Shown here one piece after another: positions 22,218 to 30,703 of a stretch of 53,489 nucleotides of DNA. A program made the translations under genes and the position numbers. Within the stretch, counting starts at the first letter, position 1. Every line of letters begins with the position of its first letter. The notes below the pieces were generated by a model, which saw only the letters and a list, made by a program, of their open reading frames with translations, did not search any database and had not been told where the DNA came from. This DNA comes from a virus, in the IMG/VR virus record IMGVR_UViG_3300020438_000056, positions 1-53,489 of that record. One strand, given 5' to 3'.

Positions 22218-22419
22218 TCTTTTTCATCTCCCTATCTAATTCTTTATGTTTCATTGATTCTACTTCTGCATGTATTTGTAGCATTTCATTCATTAATCTC
22301 ATTGAGGTGTATTGTGCTTCCGCAGGACTTATTGAGAAAGTCTTGCAGTATGAATACAATATGATTCTAAAGGCAACAGAAGGTTCTACTTCTCTACCGT
22401 GTAGTGCTTTACGAATCAA
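22189..22419 (-). CDS. Tail assembly chaperone, frameshift extension (gpT-like)
   Basis: This 76-codon frame overlaps the 3' end of the upstream chaperone gene and has only a TTG as a possible start at 22419. It sits in the -1 frame relative to that gene directly downstream of an A7 run. It is therefore most simply the second half of a G/GT-type product: about 119 residues of the first ORF, Ser-Asn, then this frame, about 197 residues in all. The sequence is helical (EAQYTSMRLMNEMLQIHAEV) and charged at the end. In lambda-like phages the extended form recruits the tail tube protein to the tape measure, which is the next gene here. Confidence 0.75.
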   Translation of the reverse strand: MIRKALHGREVEPSVAFRIILYSYCKTFSISPAEAQYTSMRLMNEMLQIHAEVESMKHKELDREMKKNDRHGSRPF

Positions 22420-22781
22420 ATTGCTTTTTTTGTATCCTCCTCCTGCAAATCAAAGAATGGGTTTGGGAGGACTTCTTTTAACTGCGCCCCAACATAAGGG
22501 CTTAGTCTGAGTAATTCTAAACTAGTAAGTACGGGTTCTGTTTTCTCTACGAACTCTGTACACATGAACTTATACATCTTGTTTAAATCAAGAGTCATTT
22601 CACCATTGTCACCCATTTGCATGACAGTAGATAGTGCTTGCTCGACTTGTAGCCAAGTGGGTTCTTTTACCCATACTTTTAGCACTTCATCCGAATCAGG
22701 TCTTACCTTTATCGTATGGCATTCAGTTGCAATTGTTGCAAACAGGCTGTTCTTATCACTTACTATTTTTTCTTCACTCAT
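22416..22781 (-). CDS. Tail assembly chaperone (gpG-like, 121 aa)
   Basis: A small protein just upstream of the tape measure that begins with a β-type segment (HTIKVRPDSDEVLKVWVKEP) and continues as helices (WLQVEQALSTVM, LNKMYKFMCTEF). That is the usual position and size of the first tail assembly chaperone. It ends within an A7 slippery run, allowing a fraction of ribosomes to continue in the -1 frame into the next ORF. It follows a predicted terminator after the tail tube gene, so its mRNA may come from read-through or a separate promoter. Confidence 0.75.
   Translation of the reverse strand: MSEEKIVSDKNSLFATIATECHTIKVRPDSDEVLKVWVKEPTWLQVEQALSTVMQMGDNGEMTLDLNKMYKFMCTEFVEKTEPVLTSLELLRLSPYVGAQLKEVLPNPFFDLQEEDTKKAI
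22425..22431 (-). promoter_or_regulatory. Slippery sequence for -1 programmed frameshift
   Basis: The coding strand reads ACA AAA AAA GCA ATT TGA, that is A-AAA-AAA-G three codons before the stop. Slippage by one base gives AAA AGC AAT TTG ATT, which enters the 76-codon frame exactly. Such frameshifts between two chaperones preceding the tape measure are conserved in long-tailed phages. The stimulatory RNA structure, if any, was not evaluated. Confidence 0.8.
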
Positions 22782-22798
22782 TGTATTTCCACCTAACT

Positions 22799-22825
22799 AA
22801 AAACTAACAAACAAACGATGTTAGT
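22799..22825 (-). terminator. Hairpin plus U-tract terminator after tail tube gene
   Basis: In the mRNA sense the arms ACTAAC and GTTAGT (plus-strand 22803-22808 and 22820-22825) enclose an 11-base loop and are followed by five T. The stem is short, but the T-run gives a plausible intrinsic or archaeal U-rich terminator limiting read-through from the highly expressed tail tube gene. Confidence 0.5.
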
Positions 22826-22847
22826 GGAATGTAATGAATATAATAAA

Positions 22848-22869
22848 GGTTCTAACTTACTTAGAATCC
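22848..22869 (-). terminator. Hairpin at the 3' end of the tail tube mRNA
   Basis: Immediately after the tail tube stop the mRNA reads TTCTAA-GTAAG-TTAGAA, extended by G-C pairs around one bulged base, then a U/A-rich stretch TTTATTATATT. It may act with the second hairpin as a double terminator or as a 3' stabiliser. Confidence 0.4.
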
Positions 22870-22871
22870 CC

Positions 22872-24452
22872 CTATATTCCTGATGCAGATTGAAGTATTT
22901 TCCAATCTCCTTGATACTTAGCATCTGCTAATTTCCTAGCAGAAAGAACTACATCTACCTGTACTGGCCCTTTATCTTCAGGCAAAGGAACAGTTACACT
23001 TTGAGTAATATAATCTTCAAACTTTAACTCAATGAAATCATCTACTGTACTATTATCCATATCCTTAGCAAACTTTAGAGTTAGTTGTTGACCATCACCA
23101 TTAGACTCACCATCCTTTCTTAGTTCATCCCAAATTGTTGTATCCGTAACAAGTAATGATAGGTTGATGTCATATGTTCTCTGAGCAGGTATGTGTGCTG
23201 ACATTATTTGACGAGAAGATTGTCCTATGAATCTTTGAGGAGTTATGTTGTTATTGATAGCAACACTACCTGACTTTACTCTAGCAACAGTCTGACCATA
23301 CAATTTAATCTGTCCACCGGAAAACAAGTAAGGTCTGATATTAGTATCATCAGCATGATAGTTGAATAAACCAGTACTTGTACTATCATTTGTTCTTTGC
23401 CTTCTTCTAGGTGTATAACCCGCAGGAGCATCAAAAGCCCTTCTTGTAACTAAGTCTAGATTTGCTTTCAACTCTTGTCCTTCATCGAAGTTCATAGTTA
23501 AACTGTTTACTTGACATCCAGTAAATACTCTAGCATAGATATCTTTGAATGGTCTTGTAGTGCTATCAGTTGTAGTACCTAATGAACCAACATAATAATT
23601 AGCATTTGCTAAACCTGATTTTTCATATGTTACTTCTAATGCAAAAGAAGGTAATGCGTCTCCATTATTCTCAGTAAAATCATAGAGATAATAACCACCT
23701 GCATTTTCTGTTACTTGTTGTAATTGTGTTTTATCTGAACTTGGTGGATATTCCTTTCCTCCTATTGTTCTAACAAGTCTATGGTTAGTTGTATCTATTG
23801 CTACTCCTGTACCTGATAAACTGTTTGCTGAACCTAATACGTGTGCTGTTCCGCCACCTGATACACCATTAGCAACAGTATAGTCTCCTAATGCATAGTA
23901 TAACCAAGAACCATTACCCATTGAAATATCTAAAGAACCTCCACTAACAGTTTCTCCTTTCTTGTATTGGTATCCTAGATTTCTAGAACCACCTAATGCT
24001 AAACTAACTTGTGCTACTTCTACTTCTACATTAGGAGGAGTTAGAGTATTAACAAGACCTAGCCAATTATCTGCTAGTAGTGTAGGTTTTCCTGTTATCA
24101 CATTAGGAGCAGGAGAAGGTGCGCCAAAAGACATGATAGTGATATCAATATCATCATCAACTGCGTCTCCAATATCTTCTGCAAAGGTAATAGTGTTTCC
24201 AGTATTACTCTTAATCATGTATGTTCCATTAAAACTAGCACTTGTAGCGTTTACTATCTTAGCCATACATCCTTGATATAAGTTAGTTACTAAGGTCATT
24301 GCAACACCTTCAACAGCATCAATCAAATCAACAGTAGTAAAATCTGCAAGAAGGTCGCATCCTTCAAAATAGATGTCACTTTCAGGTATCATTGTAGCAC
24401 TTACACCTGCTCCTGTAAACACCTCATCTGTCAAAATTGTTGTTGTCGTCAT
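22872..24452 (-). CDS. Major tail (tube) protein with insert domains (526 aa)
   Basis: The ATG at 24452 overlaps the stop of the tail completion gene (ATGA). The protein is β-rich, starts with a Thr-rich leader and contains LGGSRNLGYQYKKGETVSGG, SLNLxMNFDEGQELKANLDL-like strands and a C-terminal VTVPLPEDKGPVQVDVVLSA, as expected of a tail tube protein. It is larger than a usual 200-350 residue tube protein, so it probably carries surface domains. Its position between the completion protein and chaperones, and terminators after it, fit a highly expressed tube subunit. A sheath is not apparent, so the tail is probably non-contractile. Confidence 0.7.
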   Translation of the reverse strand: MTTTTILTDEVFTGAGVSATMIPESDIYFEGCDLLADFTTVDLIDAVEGVAMTLVTNLYQGCMAKIVNATSASFNGTYMIKSNTGNTITFAEDIGDAVDDDIDITIMSFGAPSPAPNVITGKPTLLADNWLGLVNTLTPPNVEVEVAQVSLALGGSRNLGYQYKKGETVSGGSLDISMGNGSWLYYALGDYTVANGVSGGGTAHVLGSANSLSGTGVAIDTTNHRLVRTIGGKEYPPSSDKTQLQQVTENAGGYYLYDFTENNGDALPSFALEVTYEKSGLANANYYVGSLGTTTDSTTRPFKDIYARVFTGCQVNSLTMNFDEGQELKANLDLVTRRAFDAPAGYTPRRRQRTNDSTSTGLFNYHADDTNIRPYLFSGGQIKLYGQTVARVKSGSVAINNNITPQRFIGQSSRQIMSAHIPAQRTYDINLSLLVTDTTIWDELRKDGESNGDGQQLTLKFAKDMDNSTVDDFIELKFEDYITQSVTVPLPEDKGPVQVDVVLSARKLADAKYQGDWKILQSASGI

Positions 24453-24985
24453 ACGCTTCTCCCCATTCTCTTCATCTCTACGCCTAGTTTATAGCCCAAT
24501 AACCTTTTCTTTCTATCATTGGCTTCACTCCTACTTTGCAACTTTATTATTTCTGCACTATCGGTGTAAACTGTTCCCCCCACTGTCGTAGATATAGTAG
24601 GGCTAAGTGAGTTTGTCTCAAGAACATGTCGCAAGATTCTGTATAATATTCTAAGTCTATCTCTAGATGTTGTATTATCAGCAAAGTCTCTTCTATGTAA
24701 TACTCTCATATGTATTGTAAAAGAGAATGTTTCATTTCTAACTGCGTAATCCATAGTAGGATATGTGGTAGAAGAACTATCTTCATAGACAACAATAACT
24801 GCTGAATCACTATCAGCGTCTACTCTTCTTCCTTCCTTTGGTTCAATTGAACGAACATCTATTACTTTAGGAACAGGTAAGTTAACGGATATTTTTCCAC
24901 TATTGTATAATGATAATGCAGAGGAACTCCAATTATCAGTAATCAATCTCATTACAAATGTAACTTCATCAAGGAGTTCTGCCAT
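24449..24985 (-). CDS. Tail completion / terminator-like protein (178 aa)
   Basis: A 178-residue α/β protein (VTFVMRLITDNWSS, then TFSFTIHMRVLHRRDF and DRLRILYRILRHVLETN) placed just before the tail tube gene. That size, fold pattern and position match tail terminator or completion proteins that cap the tube and join it to the neck. It overlaps the preceding small gene by 17 bases and the tube gene by four. No enzymatic motif. Confidence 0.55.
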   Translation of the reverse strand: MAELLDEVTFVMRLITDNWSSSALSLYNSGKISVNLPVPKVIDVRSIEPKEGRRVDADSDSAVIVVYEDSSSTTYPTMDYAVRNETFSFTIHMRVLHRRDFADNTTSRDRLRILYRILRHVLETNSLSPTISTTVGGTVYTDSAEIIKLQSRSEANDRKKRLLGYKLGVEMKRMGRSV

Positions 24986-25157
24986 TTACTGCCTCCATTG
25001 CTTTTTCTTTTACTTTACCGACAAAGACATCTAATGCATGTTTGAATACTTCATCATCACTAATAGAAAATCCTGCATAACCTAGTTCTGCTAACGCTTC
25101 ATTTCTTTCCATCTCTCTATCCAAGATTTCACGGAATAAATTGTTTAAGTCTTGCAT
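24969..25157 (-). CDS. Small neck-region protein (62 aa)
   Basis: A 62-residue, largely helical protein (MQDLNNLFREILDREMERNE at the N-terminus and a C-terminal helix HALDVFVGKVKEKAMEAV). It lies between the connector and the tail completion protein and overlaps the latter. Neck genes of tailed phages occupy this position, but the protein is too short for a family assignment by eye. Confidence 0.5.
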   Translation of the reverse strand: MQDLNNLFREILDREMERNEALAELGYAGFSISDDEVFKHALDVFVGKVKEKAMEAVNGRTP

Positions 25158-25161
25158 AGTA

Positions 25162-26241
25162 TCACGATATAAAATGTATTAGATTCTTTTTACCATCAAC
25201 TATTTTATTTGCTTCTTCAAGCATAATGTCATGTTTGGTTTTCAAATCAATATTAGAATCTGTCTCGGCAATTAAAATTGAGTTGTCATCATGCCTAATA
25301 ATTTCTGCCGCAACAAACTTAGTCGCCGCTTCATGTATTGGTGCAGGAACTCTACCATCACCCGCAACATATGCAACTCTAATTGAATGATTAGTGATGT
25401 GAGGATATTCTTGTAAAAAGAATATTTTCCCCTCACTTTTCATTTGCCAAAAGTCTCCTCTTCTTCTTTGGTCTTGGTGGTCAGTAAAACCTTCTACTGA
25501 ACCAAATGTAGAAGAAATTGTACAGTTAGACCCGTCATCACCTAGAAGCAATGAAGATATTACAATTGTATCTCCTTGTTCTGAATCAGTGGTAGCATAA
25601 AAGAAATCTGAAATATGTACACTATCATTTCCGTTTGCCGTTACAGTTTTAGATGCAGTTTCTCCTGTAAACTTAGCCGTCTTCATAGGATATACTTCGT
25701 TGATAGCGTCAACTATCTGACTAGCCGTTGTTTTTGGCCCAAAGTTATCAAAGAAATCAGTTGCTTCATCTAACTCAAAAGTATATGTTCCCACCGTTAA
25801 AGATATTTTCCAAGCACTACTAGTTACAGTACTTGGTACTGTTAGTCTAGCAGTTGCTGATGCTAGGTCTTTCCAATTATTACCTTGGTATATTTCTAAC
25901 CTGACTAACTTCTGAACTTTAGGTTGGGATAGTTGAATGAACCCAACATAATCTTTGTATGGTCTTACTGGGTATGCACCTTGATTGAATGCTGTATCAA
26001 AAGAATGAAACTCTTCATGATGTAATATTGGCCTATATGATTGTTTGATACTATCATCTATTTTTTCTTCTACTCTTTTTATTATCTTACCTACTTCTGC
26101 GATAGTAGGGGTAGTTGAACTAGTAAATGCACCAATTTGTAATAAGTTAGAAACATCTGTATGCGTAGTATAGTAACCATTACCTAACGTATAACTAACA
26201 TTAATATTTGTAAAATCACTTGGAGAACTTACTTTGCCCAT
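25162..26241 (-). CDS. Head-tail connector adaptor with β insert (359 aa)
   Basis: The N-terminal helices (EVGKIIKRVEEKIDDSIKQS, then YRPILHHEE) and the C-terminal section IRVAYVAGDGRVPAPIHEAA, ending in helices, are the split halves of a gp6/HK97-type head-tail adaptor that docks under the portal. Between them, about residues 110-250, is a β-rich insertion with Thr/Ser-rich strands, possibly decorating the neck. Family members are usually 100-200 residues, so the insertion is unusual. Placed at the start of the tail module. Confidence 0.65.
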   Translation of the reverse strand: MGKVSSPSDFTNINVSYTLGNGYYTTHTDVSNLLQIGAFTSSTTPTIAEVGKIIKRVEEKIDDSIKQSYRPILHHEEFHSFDTAFNQGAYPVRPYKDYVGFIQLSQPKVQKLVRLEIYQGNNWKDLASATARLTVPSTVTSSAWKISLTVGTYTFELDEATDFFDNFGPKTTASQIVDAINEVYPMKTAKFTGETASKTVTANGNDSVHISDFFYATTDSEQGDTIVISSLLLGDDGSNCTISSTFGSVEGFTDHQDQRRRGDFWQMKSEGKIFFLQEYPHITNHSIRVAYVAGDGRVPAPIHEAATKFVAAEIIRHDDNSILIAETDSNIDLKTKHDIMLEEANKIVDGKKNLIHFIS

Positions 26242-26245
26242 CTAA

Positions 26246-28384
26246 TCACCTTTCTATCATTTCCTTTAATCCTTCATACTCAGTATAAACTAATCTTAAT
26301 TCATCAGCATCATTAGAATCAGTAAGGGTAGTTCTATTTTCTTTTTGTTTATCTGAAGCACCTATTCCTCTTTCAGAAAATCTACCTGTTTTGAATCTAT
26401 CTTTACCACCACTAACACGGCGACCAATATTAGTATCTACTTGACTAGTAACTTTTATTTTTCTACTAAACGTTAGAATTGGTATTCCTTCAGTATCGGA
26501 TACTTTGAACTCAACATCTCCTTCTCTTTTCCAATCTTGACTTTCTTCTAACTGTTCTTTTATTGTAGACATTAATCCATCAGTATCATCAGCCTCTGCT
26601 AATAGTGGAATAATGTTAACTGATTCTCTGTAATCCCCACTCTTGATGTTCTTTAGTATTGCTTGTATCTTTGAGATAAAAGTATTGTGATTACCAAAAG
26701 CAGGATAGTATTCTTTAATTTCACCATCTTCTTCTATACCAATTGGTTTTTTCTTTCCTTCAACTGCTTGTACTTTGGGTGTTTTCCTATCTGCTGTTGC
26801 AATCTGAACCTTTTTCTTGTTTTTATCAAGACCATACATGAACATGTTATATAATTGGTCATCTTTAGGATTGATTACTTCTTTAAACTCGGTTTCTGTT
26901 TGTTCAGGATTTGATAAGTTATAATCATCATTCTTAATAGAAACTATTAGTTGGTTGAAAAACTCAACTAATTCTTTCCTTCTTTTCTCAGACAATATTT
27001 GTATAAACCTATCAAAAGGTGCTTCGTTTTTATCATACACATAACTACCCCAATTAGATTCTAAATCATCAAACAGTGATTTTAACATAAGAGTTCTTTT
27101 TGTCATATTTTTAACAGCAGATGTAAGTTTCTTATCTTCATCCTTTCCTCCACCTTTAACAGCCCATAAAATAAATGCTTCTTCATCTTCCCACTCTTTC
27201 ATTTTCAGAGTAATACTTACTTGGCCTAAATCAATTTTATTTGATTGCGGAGTTAATGCTCCTAGTATTGCATCCTTTAATCCTGATTTTCTTTGTGACC
27301 TAACTATCTCAATAAGTTCCTTTTCATTTGGGAGAGATATATCTTGCAAACTTTCCCAAAGTTCCTCTAAGTTTTCACTTCTATTTTCTGTGTTAAATGC
27401 TTCTTTCTTACCAAATGAGTTTAATTCATATCTACCATTACCTAAAATCTTCAGACTAACAAGTTTGTTAGACCCTTTTGTTTCGGCTTTTCTTAACATC
27501 TTCTGAGTGATACCTGCATCATCATCTTCTTCCTCTTCCATACCTTCAGCAACTTCTCTATCCATTTCTGCTTGGTATGCTTCTTCTTCCTCTGCCTCTT
27601 TTTCTTTCTGAGTTTTTTTCTGTTCTGCTATTTCCTTAACACTTAGATTCTTTCCTTTAACAGAATTAAATTGAAATGAATCTTCACCTAGTACTCCATA
27701 TCCTTCTACCTTGAACAGTTTAGTAAAATACCCTTCAGTATCAATAGTAATATCTGTACCTGTTGTTGATAAGAACTCTTGTAGTGTGGATGGATATAGT
27801 ACAGGCTCACTTCTATCAAATGCGCCTAACAGTCTACTACTTCGAGAAATGTATTTGTCTTTTGCTTTTTCTTGAGCAGGTTTAGTTTTCCTATCAGTAT
27901 CATCTAACCCCTTACCATATCTGTCTCCTAAGAGTTTACTCACTTTCAAATCATTACCTAAATCAATAAGACGAGTGTTTTGGTCATCCATCACATCTCT
28001 CAGACCTTCAGAGAATGCACGATTTTTACCATCAGGTTGAATATAACCCATTCCTTGTAGTTCAAGTACTAGTTTGGACAATGGGGCTTTTTCTATAATA
28101 GAAAGAAACGATTGTAGATATTCATCATATTCTTCCTCATCGAAATACAAGTCAGTACCTTTGTAGTCACTATCATCTAAAGTAATTAGATTTCGTGTGA
28201 CCCTTCTAACCTTTTGCATGTTAGGTGTATCTGATACAGAATTGAATACATATGCGGCTAGATTTCTGAATAAAGGTTGATTATCTAACAAGTCTTCCCA
28301 TTTACCTTTTTTATCTTTAGGAGTTAAAACAAAACCTGTTTTCAGCCTATCTACTACCTTATCATTTACTCTTATATCCGGCAT
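26246..28384 (-). CDS. Large unknown protein between head and neck genes (712 aa)
   Basis: No family recognised. It is charged and mostly helical, with a strongly acidic Glu-rich stretch around residues 255-290 (a run EKEAEEEEAYQAEMDREVAE). Near residue 29 there is KWEDLLDN, which resembles the terminal tag of other proteins here but is not terminal. Style (long, helical, charged, low Cys) resembles the 913-, 596- and 566-residue proteins encoded further right, so it could be another virion-internal or neck-associated protein. Its position between the Gln-rich protein and the connector argues for a structural part. Confidence 0.6.
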   Translation of the reverse strand: MPDIRVNDKVVDRLKTGFVLTPKDKKGKWEDLLDNQPLFRNLAAYVFNSVSDTPNMQKVRRVTRNLITLDDSDYKGTDLYFDEEEYDEYLQSFLSIIEKAPLSKLVLELQGMGYIQPDGKNRAFSEGLRDVMDDQNTRLIDLGNDLKVSKLLGDRYGKGLDDTDRKTKPAQEKAKDKYISRSSRLLGAFDRSEPVLYPSTLQEFLSTTGTDITIDTEGYFTKLFKVEGYGVLGEDSFQFNSVKGKNLSVKEIAEQKKTQKEKEAEEEEAYQAEMDREVAEGMEEEEDDDAGITQKMLRKAETKGSNKLVSLKILGNGRYELNSFGKKEAFNTENRSENLEELWESLQDISLPNEKELIEIVRSQRKSGLKDAILGALTPQSNKIDLGQVSITLKMKEWEDEEAFILWAVKGGGKDEDKKLTSAVKNMTKRTLMLKSLFDDLESNWGSYVYDKNEAPFDRFIQILSEKRRKELVEFFNQLIVSIKNDDYNLSNPEQTETEFKEVINPKDDQLYNMFMYGLDKNKKKVQIATADRKTPKVQAVEGKKKPIGIEEDGEIKEYYPAFGNHNTFISKIQAILKNIKSGDYRESVNIIPLLAEADDTDGLMSTIKEQLEESQDWKREGDVEFKVSDTEGIPILTFSRKIKVTSQVDTNIGRRVSGGKDRFKTGRFSERGIGASDKQKENRTTLTDSNDADELRLVYTEYEGLKEMIER

Positions 28385-28399
28385 TCATCAGACCCCAAC

Positions 28400-29101
28400 C
28401 TATGCAAGCCATTTAGCCCATGCAACTGCTTTACCCAAACCTGATGCTAAACCTAATCCACTTTGAGGTGGAGTATATGTTGGCTGTCCTGTTTGTGGGT
28501 CTATCCAATACGGATTGTTCATGTTGTCATAACCACTTGGAGGAATAGGATAGCCACTACCATTGTTCATAGCCATTTGCTGTTGGTTCAAGGTGTTGTT
28601 AAAATTAGTACTCATATTACCGCCTTGTATCTGACTTGGGTTTAAGCCTTGAGGGTTCATACCCATTTGTGGAGTTGTCGTAGGTGTTTGTTGCTGTGGA
28701 GCAGAGAAACCCTGTGCTTCTAGGTATTGTTGTTTAGCCATTCTTCTTTGCATAACAACTTCACTATTGATTGCAGTAGCCAATAGATTCTGCAAATCTA
28801 AATCTATATTTTCTTGTGTAATACTAGTAAAGTCAGAAAGTGCTTCAGGAGACATTACTAAGTTTCCACTTGAACTTTGATTAAACTCTAATTTAACTAA
28901 CATTTGACTAACCGTTCTAGTAACAGTATCTTCAATTAGTTTTTCTAATGCTCCTAAGAATGCTTCTCCATGATACTGAAAGAAGTCTTCTACATGGTTT
29001 TCTTGCAATGTCAAAAGGTTGTTCATTGCTTTAAATTGGGTCTGCTGTTGCGCTCCAATTTGTGTTGATAAGTTACCATTGCTTGTTCCGAATAATCCCA
29101 T
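28400..29101 (-). CDS. Gln/Asn/Pro-rich protein of the head-neck region (233 aa)
   Basis: Start at 29101 overlaps the preceding stop (TAATG). The N-terminal half is helical (residues 30-75 FKAMNNLLTLQENHVEDFFQ and an amphipathic helix after it). From about residue 130 it becomes low-complexity and rich in Gln, Asn, Pro, Gly and Met, ending in a hydrophobic GLGKAVAWAKWLA. It is co-transcribed with the zinc protein and GTPase genes. No known family; a flexible, disordered structural or host-interaction protein is possible. Confidence 0.55.
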   Translation of the reverse strand: MGLFGTSNGNLSTQIGAQQQTQFKAMNNLLTLQENHVEDFFQYHGEAFLGALEKLIEDTVTRTVSQMLVKLEFNQSSSGNLVMSPEALSDFTSITQENIDLDLQNLLATAINSEVVMQRRMAKQQYLEAQGFSAPQQQTPTTTPQMGMNPQGLNPSQIQGGNMSTNFNNTLNQQQMAMNNGSGYPIPPSGYDNMNNPYWIDPQTGQPTYTPPQSGLGLASGLGKAVAWAKWLA

Positions 29102-29775
29102 TACGCTACCTCCTCTTGCTCCGAACTTGATACTACCTTAGCACCTTCAGTTAATAGTGTTTTGATTCTTTCGTTAATTCCGTTGTTTTCTATTATTAGT
29201 CTAAACAACTCTTCCTCTTTAGTTTCAGAAACACTAGAAGGGGGGTGTATTGACCATCCTAAAGATGAAAGAGATTGTATGTCCTGTTGTTTTAATCCTG
29301 TTAATGGCCCACTTGCTAATGGATTTAGAGTTTTAACCGAAGGCATATATGCACTGAAAGAAAGGCCATGTTCGTCTGCTAGTATTTGTTGTTCTAACAT
29401 TTCATATTGCCTGTGTATCTGAGCATGTTTTTCACAATAAGTACCACGCATTGGATATCCTTTACGCACCTTATGTAATGGAAGGGGTGGCCTCATTGCA
29501 TCTCCTGCTTCCCAAACTTTTTGTGAACCACATACTACACATCTATCTTTTAAATTGTATTTGAATCTGTATGGTATTTTCAAGAACTTTTTCTTTTCAG
29601 GCATTAATATCTTAGTTATCTCTTTCAATTGTTTCTTTGGTTTTGTATTTTTAAACTCATAAAACATTACCGCACCTGCGGCTCTTGCGGCTGAAAACCT
29701 ATCTAAAAATGGGTTCGCTCCTGTATTTGCTGACTGTGCGCCAATCAAACTTGGTGGTTGGAATTGCATTGACAT
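29101..29775 (-). CDS. Zinc-binding protein of unknown function (224 aa)
   Basis: Contains a CVVCG knuckle at residues 79-83 and a second half YCEKHAQIH with C114, H117 and H121, giving a likely Cys/His zinc site. The N-terminus has an Ala-rich stretch and a Lys-rich segment (TKPKKQLKEITKILMPEKKK). The C-terminal third (LSSLGWSIHPPSSVSETKEE) is low in structure. It lies between the GTPase and the Gln-rich protein with short spacing, so it may belong with them functionally. No enzymatic assignment is supported. Confidence 0.55.
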   Translation of the reverse strand: MSMQFQPPSLIGAQSANTGANPFLDRFSAARAAGAVMFYEFKNTKPKKQLKEITKILMPEKKKFLKIPYRFKYNLKDRCVVCGSQKVWEAGDAMRPPLPLHKVRKGYPMRGTYCEKHAQIHRQYEMLEQQILADEHGLSFSAYMPSVKTLNPLASGPLTGLKQQDIQSLSSLGWSIHPPSSVSETKEEELFRLIIENNGINERIKTLLTEGAKVVSSSEQEEVA

Positions 29776-29788
29776 CTATCTCTCTCCT

Positions 29789-30460
29789 CTAGTAGTCCCT
29801 TATCATTGTTAGGATTCCTCTATATACCATCTCTGAATCAGATTTAGCACTTACAATATACTTATGACATGGGATTCCTTTATCATTTAATTTCTGCATT
29901 CCATTTCTAAATGATTCAAATATCGGGTGTTTTTCTATCTTACCATCATAGTCATATTTATCTTTCCATAAATCATATTTGTTAGCCCAAAGAGCAACAG
30001 CAATTGGGTAGTCATGCATTTTCTTTTTCTTCTTTTTTCCGTTAACGTTCCAATAAGGAGAACAAATAGTATCCACTAAAAAAGTCCAACATAACTGTTG
30101 TTCTATATCGTAGTGTTTATCCATATGCCTATCATCTAACATGAATATAATATATTTAACATGTCGAGTACGCATATCTTCAACCCACTCAGTCCAAAAT
30201 ACAGTCTCTCCACCAACATCAGCAGTTTTGACAGTATGTGCATCCCCATCTAATTTTACATACTTTCTAGATGCTCTCTTTAATCCAACTGTTCTATCTG
30301 TAATAGAAGGTACTTCACCCCTAGTTCTTAGTTGATGATGTAATGTAGTTTTACCTGCTTTACTTGCTCCATACACACCAAAAGGAATTGAATGAAGTCT
30401 TTGATATACTTTGTTAAGACCTTCAACAAGTAGTATAGCAAAACCTGCCATTACTGACAT
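29789..30460 (-). CDS. Arf/Sar-like small GTPase (223 aa)
   Basis: All five G-box motifs are visible: G1 GASKAGKTT at residues 31-39, a switch-I Thr at about 57, G3 DVGGE at 81-85, G4 NKYD at 160-163 and G5 SAK at 204-206. The DVGG form is characteristic of the Arf/Sar/Gα side of the GTPase superfamily, where the next residue is normally the catalytic Gln; here it is Glu. The first 20 residues are hydrophobic and amphipathic (MAGFAILLVEGL), which in Arf proteins would contact membrane. A Lys6 run lies near 142-147. It directly follows two small membrane-protein genes. The function in the virus is unknown; a membrane or virion-assembly switch is an inference. Confidence 0.8.
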   Translation of the reverse strand: MSVMAGFAILLVEGLNKVYQRLHSIPFGVYGASKAGKTTLHHQLRTRGEVPSITDRTVGLKRASRKYVKLDGDAHTVKTADVGGETVFWTEWVEDMRTRHVKYIIFMLDDRHMDKHYDIEQQLCWTFLVDTICSPYWNVNGKKKKKKMHDYPIAVALWANKYDLWKDKYDYDGKIEKHPIFESFRNGMQKLNDKGIPCHKYIVSAKSDSEMVYRGILTMIRDY

Positions 30461-30466
30461 TTTGCC

Positions 30467-30694
30467 TCAACCCCATAGATGATGCCAAAAACTAAACATT
30501 CCGTCTAATATCCATTGAAATACATTTATTCCAAAAAGAGGTAACATATGTCCAATAGAAAAACTAGTAACACAAGCAATACCACTCCAAAGAAAAAATC
30601 TTGCTCTTAAGAACCATATATCAGCAGAATGCGCTCTTTGTAAATCATAGGCTAATGTAGATTCATCGAATCCCATTAGTATTTCTGAAACCAT
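30467..30694 (-). CDS. Small membrane protein (75 aa)
   Basis: A 75-residue protein with two hydrophobic stretches, around residues 32-48 (FFLWSGIACVTSFSIGH) and 50-70 (LPLFGINVFQWILDGMFSFW), separated by a short turn, so probably a two-helix membrane hairpin. It lies six bases before the GTPase start and nine bases after another membrane protein. Candidate functions include membrane anchoring of the GTPase, a holin-like role or a host membrane effector; none can be chosen from sequence. Confidence 0.6.
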   Translation of the reverse strand: MVSEILMGFDESTLAYDLQRAHSADIWFLRARFFLWSGIACVTSFSIGHMLPLFGINVFQWILDGMFSFWHHLWG

Positions 30695-30703
30695 ATCTTA
30701 CCC

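Noticed and set aside
22872-24452. Contractile sheath protein
   Set aside because: Only one tube-like protein is present before the chaperones and no sheath-size gene accompanies it.
28289-28312. KWEDLLDN near residue 29 of the 712-residue protein as another tag
   Set aside because: It matches the core but is not terminal, so it was not counted as a member of the tag family.
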